From Amylostereum areolatum (lineage: Eukaryota; Basidiomycota; Agaricomycetes; Russulales; Stereaceae), in the NCBI GenBank assembly GCA_012932865.1, contig SAXG01000051.1:62001-126000 (forward strand): a stretch of 64,000 nt of DNA, in the 5' to 3' direction. Both the position numbers and the translations under genes were made by a program. Every line of letters begins with the position of its first letter. Positions within the stretch are counted from its first letter, which is position 1. A model generated the notes under the pieces. The model searched no databases and was not told where the DNA came from. It saw nothing but the letters and a program-made list of their open reading frames with translations. This document shows positions 33,266 to 44,918 of the stretch, in pieces.

Positions 33266-33548
33266 CTTATCTTATCTTATCTACTTACTTATCTTGATTA
33301 CATGATCCTCCCTCCCCAAGTTCAAAAGCAAGTTCAAATCGACCACTATGCGGGATTCGAGAAGTCGTTGTCTTATTTGCGTGGCTCATGGAGCATTGTA
33401 TCAATCCAAAATCTCTACATAAGGTGTTACGGTTGTCAGAACAGAGAAAATGATACAATACTTCCTAGTCAGAGCTTGATATACAAACCCCGAGCCCAAA
33501 CATCCATGTCGGACCCTGGCTATAGCCTTTCTAATATGCTTGTCCCTC

Positions 33549-36500
33549 TCAAGTCTGCTCCTGGACGACCCTCTGCACGACGAGTGTCTCTTCCGGGTTC
33601 AACTGCCCTACCACCGCCGAAAAGTTGTTCACGTTCGTCGATGCACATTGTTGCACAAAGGCAACCAAGTGGGCCTATACAGCAGACCAGACCAGTTAGC
33701 GTCGCACTTACGGAAAGCAAGGGGCAAGGCAAAGGCATACCCTTAGATCGATCTGTGAAATGGGGTCATTCTTGAGGTCCTCGTCATCGCTACCTTCCAG
33801 GACATCGTCGTTGTCAAACGACATGCCGCGCACGCCGATCAAGTCCGACAGGAAGGCGAACTCATCCTCTTTGAAACCTTGGTTCGTCTTTTCGTCGTCC
33901 GCCCACTCCGAGTCCTAGATGTAAACAACTGGTCAGCAGGAGTTCTAGAAGATGGAGAGGATAGGGCCACGAACGCCATTGTCCGAGTCGACATCTGCGG
34001 GTGCGGCCATTGTCGCAGCCTCCCCATTAGACTGGAGATCGTGTAAGAGGAGTTTGAGAGCCTTGACCGGGAAGGGCACGGAGGTCCACTCGTGCGGCAC
34101 TGATCACGCCAACAAAAAGTAGTCATATCGTCAGTGAAGGCCCATCATCACACAACCCTCAAACCGCCCCCACCTGCTTTCGTCTTCGACCGCGTCATGA
34201 TGACTTCGCCCGCCTCTACGCATCAAATCACACCGTTACACCACGTATGACAAAGACCGCAACTCACCGTTTCGCGTCTCGGGCTTGACGATGATGTCCC
34301 CCTTGACCATGGTGTTCTGCAGACTCGCTCGCTCGACTGTGAGCAGTTGACAGAGCGCCAGGCTGCTGACGCGGATCGGCCAGAAGCCCTGGAAAGTGCC
34401 TGCGTTCTCGCACCATGTGTTGAGGAGAATGTGGAGCCCGGATTGGCCGTCGACGTTCACGTTCTCGAGTAGATCGAGCACAACGTCGCGCTGGTTGTAA
34501 ACAAGGAACGCGAAAGGGATAACGAGACTCTGCATGACATGAGGTTGGTAAACGGTCTGGACACGACTGGGCAATAAACTTACCTGGAGGAACGTTGCCG
34601 TCTGCGCCGCCCTCATGCGCGACAGCATGGCTTGCAAAAGTTCTGGCAAAACGGGAAGGACCGAGTTGCCCGCCCGACGGAGGAGGTGAATGATCAGATC
34701 GCCTATGACCAGCCCGCCGGATTCATCCTGGTTCTGAAGAAGGCGCGCGATGACCGAGAGGACGTTCTCCAGGCCAGATTTCCCATTGTCGTCCGTCCAT
34801 GCAAGGAGCTGATTGACATCCTTCCGCACAATCAGCGTTAAGAGAGATACTCCGTTCTACGTGATTGTATTCAGTTGCTGGTTCGGATTAAATAATATAA
34901 ATCGGCATACCTGCAAGACATCGCGATCCTCTGCCACCTTGAGACAGCTGAACAAGTTGGGAGCAACAGTGGCAAAGAACCCTTCACCGGGACCCGACTC
35001 AGGAGCGCCTTGCACGAGGCTGCTAACAAGCTCGATGGCGGAGGAAGCAACCCAAGACTGGTCCAACGCTACGCGGCCGATGGCCTCTGTGAGCCTGGGA
35101 AGCGCCTGCTTGACGGTTGCTTGATATACTCCCGGCGTAGACGAGGATGCGATGGACGAGAAGAGGTCGGTAAGGATAGAAAGGAAGATAGGATCTGCAG
35201 AGTAACAATAGTGAGCTAACATGCAGTCTCGCAGTGGAAAGAACTACCCTTGATGTTTTTGGTCCACACCTCAAGGAGCGCAGCAACGAGGTCATTCGTA
35301 AGGTCGACTGTCAACCAATTGCCATCATCGACCTCGACCACTTCGGAGAGCGTTTCGAGTACAAGTGTCAGAGTGTCATCCGTGGTTTGCAGGAGGAATG
35401 GTCCAAGATCCCTCGTGATACGAGGTGCCACCGTGGCAAGAGATGGGTCCTCGACTTCTTGGAAGAATCTGCGCAATAATTAGCACTCTCCACGAGCTTC
35501 CGCGACAAGTGAGACGAACTGTTGGATAGCCTTAACCGCGGAGATCTTGAACGGAATGCCGGTCTCGTTCGATTCGATGACCTGGACGGCAGCATCCAGG
35601 TACTGACCAGAGATACCAGGAGGAAGAAGCTTTGAGTATCTGCTCGCAAAGACCAATCCTCTCCCTTGAAGGAACGGATATGCTGAGGAAACCACGTTAA
35701 TCAGTCAAGCAGACGAGTAAGGGGGTTAGCAAGGACATACCTTGCAGCGTAATAAGAGGTGGAACCACGTTAGACAATAAGAACTCGATGTCAATCGGCT
35801 TTGGACGATCGGAGTCCACCTCATCACCAATGCAATCCAAGATTCCCTCGCTCTGCGACCCGATAGTTGCCAGTGCACCCTCCAAGGGTCGCCACCTGAT
35901 ACGCGCCGTTAGATCTTCGCTCGCAGGGTAACTGTCGATAACTCACCAGTTGGCGTCGCCGGCTTGTCGCGCCTTGTCAGATTCAGAAACTACGCTTTGG
36001 ACAGCAGTTTGTAAGGCCGATACGGTAAGGACTGCGTTGCAGTTGATGAGCGACTATGGATAACGTCAGCTAACATTCAACACCCACACAAGAAGGGCCT
36101 TACCGCGAGCAAATCAAACACAGCGACACGGACACTGTACTCTTGAGTTTCGTCTTCCTCTTGCGCCACGAACAAATTCGCGTCTGTGGACCATTCTTCA
36201 TCCTAGAAACGTACGTCAATTGGAAGTTTTTACTCGTCAGAGTCGAGAGCGGCACACGTTTTCCTGGGTCATTTGCGACCATTTGAACAAAACGTCGATC
36301 AACGCGTTCAGATTGTTTTGGTCGAACCATGCTCGCGCTTTGGTACCCCGGGCCGCGTTGGACACAAAATCGATCAATGGGGCTCCAAGTCTTGTTAGTT
36401 CGATGGGCTCGCCCTCAGATGAGTTGGGGACTGGTGTGGTAGCCAGAAGATAGAAGTGAGAAAAAGTCGGGTAGAGGACTTGAAGGTGATGGAGTGACGC

Positions 36501-37694
36501 GGTGAGATAATCCGGCAGGTAGGGGGCAAGGACGCGGGGGAAGGATGTATGAATGACATCCAAGGTCTGATCGTGTTTGTCAGCCTATGGCGGCTTCCAG
36601 GTATATTAGCGAAGGAACATACGCGGAATATTTGTATGCGGATGGCAAGGCCGTCCCAGTTCGCTCCAGACACGTCTTGCAACGGGTCGAGTTGAAGAAG
36701 GACTTTGAATGCATCGAGCCACACAGGCAAGACAGACGCAGAAGCCTCCTTCACGGCTTGCGGGTGTTGTTCCTTCACCATGAACAGCGCTTCGACGCAT
36801 TGGCGAAATACGGCGATGGTTTGGGAGCGAGTAAATGCTGAGTGTTGCTTCAAAGTATAGCTTGAGTTTCAGCCACAGAATGTTGAGTAGGTTGACTGAC
36901 CTCATTTGCCCCGAGGATGCCCAATAGGACGGGAAGTAAGTCACGAAGAACAGGGAGCGTCTGGTCTTCGGTGAGGTCGGCTCGGATGAACTCGGTGAAG
37001 AGCTCCATAGCGCCATGGATGGAGTCTGGTGAGCCCGAGGAAAGGAGACGGATGAGCGAGTTAAGTAAGTCGGGGTATTCATCGGGCCAGTCGCAGTTGG
37101 CTATGGTAGATAGGGTGTGGGCCTGTGGCGGAGGTATAAGTACCATATAACAGTGGAATAAACTATAACGCACTGAAAGAGATCGAATTTTGCGGTCTGG
37201 ATCCGAGAGGCTTCCAAAAAGTGCGCTGCGAAGCTTGTCCTTGACCTATGGACAGTGTCAACATTCAACCCGACTGGACCTCATTTTTGTCACGCACCTC
37301 GACTGGTGGCGCATTTCCTTTGAACTGAGCAAAGTAAGGACTCCAGCGTTCTTTGACATATTTTCTGAGCATGATGCTCGCTGAGTGCTAATCCGAACCA
37401 CGCGAAAATCCCGAGTCATCAAGGCGAGATCGACGGCGAGAACGCGTAAGATACGTATCTGGCGCAGGGAACTCTCTGCATCTTGGCTGGTAATGATCTG
37501 GGTGAGGGCGAGGGCGGTTACTGGGAACGCGTCGATGTCAGGAAGGAGGTCGAACGCGGGGAAATCAGAGAGATGAGGGGCATACAAGGATTTGCGAAAT
37601 GCTCTGAGAAGGCAAGCTCGGCAGATATGCGGACGTTGGGGTCGGAATTGAGGGTGGAAGAGAGGTCCTGGGCAATTACTACAGGTGAAGCCAT
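33549..37694 (-). CDS. KAP114: Importin-9 / Kap114-type karyopherin
   Basis: A large HEAT-repeat nuclear import receptor in about 14 exons. It starts MASPVVIAQDLSSTLNSDPN (importin-N region), continues with VTALALTQIITSQDAESSLR and ASIMLRKYVKERWSPYF, and the importin-N hallmark DKLRSALFGSLSDPDRKIRS. Repeats include SLSAHTLSTIANCDWPDEYP and AMELFTEFIRADLTEDQTLP. Near the C-terminus an acidic segment (DSEWADDEKTNQGFKEDEFA, SDDEDLKNDPISQIDLR) precedes AHLVAFVQQCASTNVNNFSA and the end VVQRVVQEQT. In yeast and animals this family imports core histones and TATA-binding protein by a Ran-regulated mechanism. Odd: between LVAEARG and FFQEVEDPS the frame is closed by TAA unless an 18-nt intron (35469-35486) is removed. 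Confidence 0.9.
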
Positions 37695-38366
37695 GGTGGA
37701 AAGGAACAGAGACGCGTTGATCAGGAAAACGCGTCGCGCGTGCCCGACTGGCGCGTCAACTTCGAGGACTTCGATCTGCTTCAGAATTCCCGCATTCCAG
37801 TTTCTGCATATCAAACGGTAAAGTGATAGCTACCAGCGGTCATCGAGACGTGTATGTTTTCTCTATCGTCCAAGGTCGAACTCGCTGCCTGGTTGAACTC
37901 TTCGACGCCATCGGCCTCTTAACGAAAACTTCTTCAATCGAAGGACATGCAGTCGACGCCCTCTCGAACGCGGTCAAGCAAACATCACAGTTCGAGATCA
38001 AGAAGAAATTCAATGGCATTGAACGACAAGTATAGTAAACAACGACAATAAGTCAAAAAAAAGGGAGTGAGGAAAGGGGAGGGGATGTTCCAGGTAAATT
38101 ATCGACATGCAGTGCCCTCCAAAGGTGCCGACACCACACTTCCTATCCTGAGTTGATCTTGAGAGAAACAGAGACTCGAAAGTCACTGGCACTGTCAACG
38201 ACGGTGGAGGAGTATACATCGAACAGCGTGGCATGCTCTCGTGGTGGAAAGAGAGCAGAAAACAGGGTTTATATCCTTTTCAGATAGGCGCCCGTACGTT
38301 CCCACGATCGCGGCCAGCTCAATTCGCGGACGCGCCTTGGCCCGACCCGACGCCAACACCGACGAC
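37695..38366. promoter_or_regulatory. Divergent promoter between KAP114 and mitochondrial uS15
   Basis: A 672-bp interval separates the start codons of the two divergently transcribed genes. It contains a plus-strand frame of 70 codons (37823-38035, ending KKFNGIERQV) that looks mildly protein-like but has no known relative and no clear partner exon; it may be a leader ORF or chance. Confidence 0.5.
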
Positions 38367-39318
38367 ATGCTCCAGGTCTACCGTGCCCAGGGTGAGTTGC
38401 TCACATTCTCCTCGTCGCCCACGCTCACCCTCGAATGCGTTGTGAAAAGGCGCGCTGTCGTCCGTGGCTTCAACCTCACGCGCATGTCTCCACACGTCCG
38501 CCGTTCTCCACGCCGAGTCCCAGCGTAAACGTCAAGCACGTATCACGCGTCAGGCCAACCTCGCCAAACGCACGGAGATCCAGCAGCATGCCGCACAAAA
38601 CAAACCTCACGTTGTTCTCGGAACCAAACCCGGCGACGCCACCAAATGGACCTCCTCCGACCTCGCCAAGGTTCTGGTGCAACCTTCCGAGCTCACGCCC
38701 CCTTCTTCCCCGGAGACCGTTCATCTCCCCGAAGGCGACGTCCGCCTTCCGACCGCTTTCGCCTACGGCATTTGCCAGCACGAAAAAGAGCTGCTTTTCA
38801 GCCATTTGCCCGTCCGGAGCGCGGATATGGCAACGATGGAGGCGTTCACGACTATGCCCGGGGCGGCGGGGATGGACGCCAAGCACACGGTGGAAATGCG
38901 CCTTGCTGTCAATAACGCGAATACCCTTGCGAGGATAGTGGATCTGAGGAACGCGAACGCGAAGGGCATCGCGTTCGAGAACCGGAGGCGGATCGTCGAG
39001 GCGTTTTCACAACCAGGCAAGCCAAACGACACGGGCAGGCCTGAAGTCCAAGGTGCGCATATTCATGTTTTTCTGTATATTGTCTTCTTATCCTACTCCC
39101 CTATAGCCGCGCTCTTGACATGGCAAATCCGAAACTTGTGGGACCACCTCACCAAGTACAAACGTGACGTTGCGAACCGTCGTCAACTACGTGCGCTGGT
39201 ACACCACCGGGCGAAGATACTCAAATATCTTAAGAGACTGGACCGAGACCGTTATGACGCTATCCTCGAGCGGTTAGGATTGGAGCCAGAGAGTATAGAA
39301 GGCGAGCTTGTCATATAG
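38367..39318 (+). CDS. Mitochondrial small-subunit ribosomal protein uS15m
   Basis: Three exons; the first is only 25 nt (38367-38391), the second starts at 38450. The N-terminus MLQVYRAQGALSSVASTSRA then CLHTSAVLHAESQRKRQARI is rich in Arg, Ser and Ala and lacks acidic residues early on, as expected for a mitochondrial presequence. The S15 fold is at the C-terminus: WQIRNLWDHLTKYKRDVANR followed by RQLRALVHHRAKILKYLKRL and DRDRYDAILERLGL. Those blocks match bacterial and mitochondrial S15. It is longer than bacterial S15 because of a roughly 190-residue N-terminal extension, as in other fungi. It binds the central domain of mitochondrial SSU rRNA during subunit assembly. Confidence 0.92.
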
Positions 39319-39679
39319 GTTCTTACAGGGTCACAATATCTATCAGTCCCACATAATGCCATCGCAGTTTCTGCGCCCACTGCCCTGTACGATAACTTCA
39401 GTCGTCCATCCGTGAGGAACGAAGGAATTGAATTCCTGACTAGCTTCATGAGTACACATAAGAACGGTCGGCGTAGGTCTTGTGGATGATCTGTGGCTAT
39501 GGTACTATAGACAGTCTACGTGTGAGATTTCTGGCATTGGTCATGGTGCATGCATGGCGTGCCTACTCCGGTAACAGGGCCTATGAACATGTCCACAGCC
39601 GATGCAAAAAGGTGATGAAACTGGATGAGCGCGTGTCAGTTTAGTGCAAACGCAAAGGTATCGCATACAGCACCACATA
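39319..39679. other. Convergent intergenic between uS15m and kinase copy B
   Basis: Holds the two 3' untranslated regions; nothing else seen. Confidence 0.5.
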
Positions 39680-41208
39680 CTACATCTTGGAGAGGTTGAA
39701 AACAAATTGGGCAGCACTTGTCGCACCCCGCGCCATGTAAATCTCGCGCAGCGTGCGCAAGAATGGTCTCTTGACTATTGGCCACGCGAAGCCGGGCTCT
39801 AGTCCACTCACGAACTTCGAGCGTATCTCTTTGGGGACCTGCGAGCGCAAGTGGCGGAGCCGTTCCAGTGCAACCGCGGCAGAAGGACGGTCTGGAGGGT
39901 GAAATGATGTCATGTCCTGCAAAAGCTCGAAGAAACCCGGTATGTTGGGCGTGACGTGCTTCCCGTCATTATTCTCAGCCACGTTTGATTGGCATCGAGA
40001 AGAGAGGCACGTACGTAGAACCAGCTGTAGAATAGCCGTGCTGTTTGATACACGTCTGCAGCGAATGGATTGAAACGTGCATAGTTTACTTCTGGGGCCT
40101 TATGTCTGCGACCGTGTCCGTTGTGCATGGGATCCATCCAGCAGCCTTCCAAGGAAAGGGAAGGGGAGAATCTACAGGAGTATCCGAAATCTGTGAATAG
40201 ATATCGCACTGGAAACGTTGAACGGAATTCGGGTTGAGGGCAGGACTTGACCCGTTGGCCAGAAGACAACCAGAAGTACGTCTGAGGCACCTTTCCGTGG
40301 TGGTTGATGAGAATGTTCTCATGGGATACATCCTGCACCGGTTTATGAATTTTAGGCCAAAGAGAAAGGGGGGGGAGTCCTACTAGGTGTGCTATCCTGT
40401 TCTTGTGTAAAAACGCCAGGCCCTGCAGTGGGCCCAGTCAGCCAATATCCCGCCTGGTAGAGGCAGAGAAACGCACGGTTAGAATTTGTTCCGCGAATTC
40501 AAGGCTTTCTTCGGCATTCATCATAGGAGGCTTGAAGGATTGGTCACAGTATGGCATAACAAGCGAAGTTCCAATCCTGAAACTGCAAAAACTCCACCAC
40601 AGGAACCGTCGCGTTCAAGGGATTGAACTTGAGAGGCTCTGAATTCAGCAGCTGCAGAATCTCCAGTTCACGGGCGTTCTCGTGGCCTTTCGAGATCAAT
40701 TTTATAACAACATCTCGGTTAAATCTGCATTGTAGGTGGTGGATAGTAAGTTCGTGTACACAGTATCCGAAGGAGAGCTCTTACCGATCCCGCGCAGCAA
40801 AGACGACAGAGACCTGATACAGAAATTTTAGCGGCTCAGCCAGACGAGGGTAACAAATTTTAATGCTTACAGTGACCATGGAGCACTCGAACCCATATCC
40901 GCGGTCGCCAAACAGACCAAACGAATCAAGCGCAGGCGGTTCAGCTCTGCCTGACGTCGGTCCGGTCAAGGAAGCCTTGCCGAGGTGATACAGGTCGTAT
41001 CCTTTGCTCTTGAAAAAGGGACGCAAAATCTCCCATGGTCGACACCACTCGGCGTTTGATTGGTCGATATTCTTCCAGTCTCTCCACGACTTCGGGAGGT
41101 CCTCATTTATAGAGTCACCGCGTTAGTCAAGGACACGAAATCAATCTTAGCTGGGTTATTCTACATACCACCAACGGTATCATGTTCAACGTTATCCGTC
41201 CCTGCCAT
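39680..41208 (-). CDS. Small PKL-type protein kinase, copy B
   Basis: Paralogue of the gene at 27.5-29.1 kb, in inverted orientation. Reads MAGTDNVEHDT, then LPKSWRDWKNIDQSNAEWCR, LRPFFKSKGYDLYHLGK, RDVVIKLISKGHENARELEI (ATP-binding Lys, helix C Glu), QFQDWNFA, DVSHENILINHHGK (catalytic loop), FTDFGYS, HKAPEVNYARFNPFAADVYQ and RPSAAVALERLRHLRSQVP, ending AAQFVFNLSKM. The catalytic loop and the APE-type motif are intact, unlike copy A. One extra base near 40570 (CTTGTTATGCC for an expected CTGTTATGCC) breaks the frame after QDWNFA; the exon 1 to exon 2 junction also does not keep phase as read. Either an assembly indel or early decay. Substrates unknown; such kinases are numerous and variable in mushrooms. 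Confidence 0.65.
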
Positions 41209-41417
41209 TCGCGCGGTACACTCCGTCAGCCTTTGGATGTGAATGGGAGGAAGAAGAGAGCGGAGTAGATACCAGGCCAGTTGTAGGCATTGCAACTTGA
41301 CCGCTCACACGAGGCGATGGTGTTGGACTTCTCCGCGTCACGCTGAACATCGCCCGACATACATAAAAATCCTGCATTCCATATGTAGAACGGTGGTGGC
41401 GGTTCCTGTATGATATA

Positions 41418-43343
41418 TTATAGATTGTTATTCACTACGAAGCACTGCTGGACGTGTAGTAATGGGCTCCTGCCCATCCCAGGATATTGGAGAATGGCAC
41501 CACAGACACCCCGGGCACCACCGACCTCGACGGTCTTCTTGGAGTGTAGCTTGTGGTGATGTACTCTCATCCCTGAGGAAGAGATCTTGTCCTTGTCCTG
41601 AAAAATAGATATAGGACTCGCAGAAAGCATGAAACCGAAAGAACCGCACCTGAAATGGTTCTACGCGTTCGTCGTCGATTCCGCAACCTGCATCATAACC
41701 CACCTTCAAGTCGGGGTCTCCTTCCCCAGATCCCACTCCCTCACCGATCCTCGCTTCTTATACGCGATGTCCATCACGCTCACACCCTCCGACCAGCCAA
41801 CCATCCCTGAACCCTCCTTTCCCCTCCCTTTATCCTTGTCCTTCTTCTTGTCCTTGTCCTTGTCCTTGGGCAACAAACCCAGCCTCTCTAGCCGCTTCTT
41901 CTCCAGCTTATCTTCGCGCCGCGCGCGAATGAGCTCGAGCATCGCATCCCACCCCTCGAACTCAGCGCCTTCGACGAGGCCGGTTGCGGGAATGTGTGGC
42001 GTCGACACGAGCGGAGCTACGTCCAGACGGGGGTCATACGAGGGCTCGAAGTACCTATCCATCTTCGACGGAAGTTCGTGGCGTGGGGGAGAGGAATATG
42101 CGTCGGGGGAGCGGGGGGGAAGATGGCGGAAGTGGCGGTGCTGGCGCGGATGGCTCGGGTGGATACGCGTCAGACGGCTCCAGGGGTGGAGGTGGGGGTC
42201 CAGGAGAGTGGGAAGAAGTAAGGTGGTGAGAACGCGAGCGAGAGACGGGGGTCGTAGGATGAGAATGACGATGGCTAGGAGGCCCAGCGGGGCCTTCCTC
42301 AACTTCGGCTCGTGTGTCGGCCTTGGCTTTGCCCTTCAACTTGCGACGAAGGTCAGCTTCGCGGTCCATCACATCACCATTCACATCGCCAGTACTACCA
42401 TCCGACAAAGTGACGGAACGTGGTGTGGCGGGGATCCGGATCCGGCTGTACGTGAGCGGTGTCGGTGGACAGAAGCGAGACCGACGTCGGTGACGCTTTC
42501 GAGAACGGTCATGTTCATGGCGAGAACGACGTAGATTGTCGTCTGAATCTGCCGTGCGGTCGCGGCTAGACGAGGCATGTCGGCGTTTCCTGTGATGCTC
42601 GCGCTGGGAGCCTTCCCCGTCGAGAGAACGAGGCGAACGCGAGCGGCGGCGGGAGGACGTCTCTTCCCGAAGTCCGTCTCCCGGCGAGCGTGACTTGTCT
42701 CGGCGTCGGTGCCTCCGCCTTGAAGTCGAGTCGCGCTGAGCGTCCTGGTCCATATCTTCATCCTCTCTCGGTCTCCTATCGCTTCTCCGTCGTCGTCGCC
42801 TGTCTGCACTCTCGTCGCCGTAGTCGGCTCCGCGTCGCTCCCAGCTCCGGTCCCGACGCTTTCGGCCGCTCCTGTCCCATCCACGATCGCCACCACGGCG
42901 CGACCCACTCGCGCGCCTGTCGTGCTCAGCGGCGACTGCTTCTTCTGCCCTTGCCCGCCTCTCCTTCCTTTCCTGCTCCTCCTTCTCCGCTCGGATTTCC
43001 GCCGCGGACAGTGCCTGCGCTCTCAATAACGACTTATTGTGATCATCTGTACTGCGAATAATTGTGGACAGGAACCGCTTGTTCGGTCGTGGCGCATTGT
43101 TTTCCTGCCTGCGCGGAGATAAGCATGGATGATATCACGGAATAAGGCGAAGGGGACGCACGGGGGGAGAAAGGCGCGGTATCCTTCCTTTCCGTAGCGT
43201 TCGGCCTTCTGTTTGGCCTCCTTCAAGATAAGTTCGGCGACGTGCCGGTCGAGGTCATCGTCAGTGACAGTGCTGGAGACTGCGCTTCCCATTTGCGCAC
43301 GCATTAGATTGGAGACGACCGAGGATAGTGAGGTATTCGCCAT
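41418..43343 (-). CDS. Arg/Ser-rich nuclear protein with NKAPD1-like block
   Basis: Starts MANTSLSSVVSNLMRAQMGS with DDDLDRHVAELILKEAKQKA and ERYGKEGYRAFLPP. After an intron comes PRPNKRFLSTIIRSTDDHNK then SLLRAQALSAAEIRAEKEEQ, which resembles the N-terminal block of animal NKAPD1 (C11orf57: LRNVIRHTDAHNK). A long Arg/Asp/Ser/Glu (SR-like) region with RRRSRSPRS follows. The C-terminal block MDRYFEPSYDPRLDVAPL and GAEFEGWDAMLELIRARRED then KKRLERLGLLPKDKDKDKKK looks conserved. Composition suggests an RNA-processing or spliceosome-associated nuclear protein (inference). Frame changes occur at a C run within 42055-42120 and at the GGGG (plus strand) at 41713-41716; restoring one base there joins KETP to DLKVGYDAGCGIDDERVEPF. 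Confidence 0.6.
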
Positions 43344-43853
43344 GGTGGTTGTCCGAGTCGTGAGGGAAGGACTGCCACGAGCGGGCGCTATAGTATGAGG
43401 ACAAGTGCGACAAGAACAGATGATGTTGGTCCAAGTTGTTCACATGTAATCGAACCGGTTCGAATCAAAGCAAACTTACTGCAGTACGTAAGCAAAGCTG
43501 GCCACGCGGCCAGGCCTAGCGAGACTTCAATTACAATTGCATTCTCTTCCACGACGACCCATCCATCTATACCGAATGTCCAAGGCCAGTTCTGTGATAT
43601 GTGGCTTCCAAGTCTATGGCACTATATTTCTAGGATCCTCCTTCATCTACCGGATTCAGAGACGCGTCTGTTCTATGGAACGTTCCACAATCCACCCAGC
43701 ACCGACTTACTACACCCTGGATCTGTCCTGGAGCCTGGAGGACTACACAGCCAGTATAATACCCAATGCCAGGAGCTGATGCACTGATGCCGTTGAGGAC
43801 CTTGGTACGCATCTTTGGACCTGTGGACTTGTCTTCGAGATACACCGCCGACA

Positions 43854-44744
43854 ATGCCTCGTTCTCTTCACTTGCTCAAATTCATAAAATCCCGGAACAG
43901 GCCCAAGTGTTTGACGTCTGACAAGATCAAGGCAACCATTCGCATTACGTCCCGTACTATTAGGATCAGTCTCGAAGCCCTCAATGAGTCTAGCGATGTA
44001 TTCCCTCCTCTGAAGAGCGCTATAGGCGGAATTCTGTTTATTCTCACACTTACCGAGGTTCGTCTGCATTGCATCATTGGCGTGAGGTTTCGCCTCTAAC
44101 TGTCCGGTCTATCTCATACTAGACGATGCAGGGCAATAAAAGCGCTATTGAAGATATCCACCAGCGTATTGACGAGATTCAAGTGAATCTAGAAAGTGCA
44201 CTGCCGCCGGACATAATGCACTTTTCGCCCGCGCTGTACCAAGCGATAGAGGTGTTCGACGCGTGAGTGCTACCGTGTCTTTTTGGCGCAGAAGTCTTAA
44301 CTCGAGGCCCATTTCCTAGTTCCGTCCAGAGCATCTGTCGTGACATGGAGTCAATACGGAAACAAGGTCGCATATCGCGCCTAGTGCGCGCTCGAAAAAA
44401 TAGCGACAAGTTAGACGTATGTTCGCGCCGCCTCGGTGAAGCCGACGCTGCATTCACTGTACGTTTCTTGACCCGACCCCGCTCGACTGATGCTTGAGTA
44501 GAATGGGCCATCCCTGCCATAGCGAGCACTCCTCCATCGCGTAGAAGCGAAAACGAGCCACACTGACCTCAAGGTGGCACATATGGAGAACCAGATAGGC
44601 CAAGGCTTCCATCGCGTAGAAGGATTGGTTGCATTGCAAGCCCGATGGTGCAACTTGACTATTATTATTTTTTTGCTAGCGCGTGCATGCACTCCAGCTG
44701 TTACTTTAATAGCTCTGCGATTCGGTGATCTTGGGAGCGGCTAG
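43854..44744 (+). pseudogene. NLR/MLKL-type N-terminal helical domain, truncated by a stop
   Basis: ATG at 43854 (MPRSLHLLKFIKSRNRPKCL) leads into ISLEALNESSDVFPPLKSAI and GGILFILTLTE. The VFPPLKS..GGI pattern is typical of the helical bundle at the front of mushroom NACHT/STAND and MLKL-like proteins. Next exons give NKSAIEDIHQRIDEIQVNLE, FSPALYQAIEVFDA and VQSICRDMESIRKQGRISRL, then LGEADAAFT. In the last exon a TAG stands in frame at 44520-44522 (GPSLP-stop). Beyond it the same frame stays open with coil-like sequence (HTDLKVAHMENQIGQGFHRV) to a TAG at 44742-44744. No NACHT, kinase or WD40 region follows. Likely a relic of a cell-death or allorecognition receptor, or a solo signalling domain. 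Confidence 0.5.
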
Positions 44745-44918
44745 CTATAACGTTCCAAGAGGATGAAGACCAGCTTACTAGACATCGTACAGACTGCGCC
44801 ACTGTACATACGCCTCACGCACAGCGTCTCGTAAAATAAACGATATCCACGGCCGATCCACTCCACCTTAGCAGACAATATAATATCATCATCTGACAAG
44901 CAGAAGATCCCCGCTCGC

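Noticed and set aside
37823..38035. 70-codon frame in the KAP114-uS15m promoter
   Set aside because: Mildly protein-like but with no relative known to me and no splice partner; kept only as a remark.
43440..43480. TTCGAACCGGTTCGAAT motif resembling a tRNA T-loop/B-box
   Set aside because: No acceptor stem, D-loop or anticodon arm could be built around it; it is simply a palindrome.
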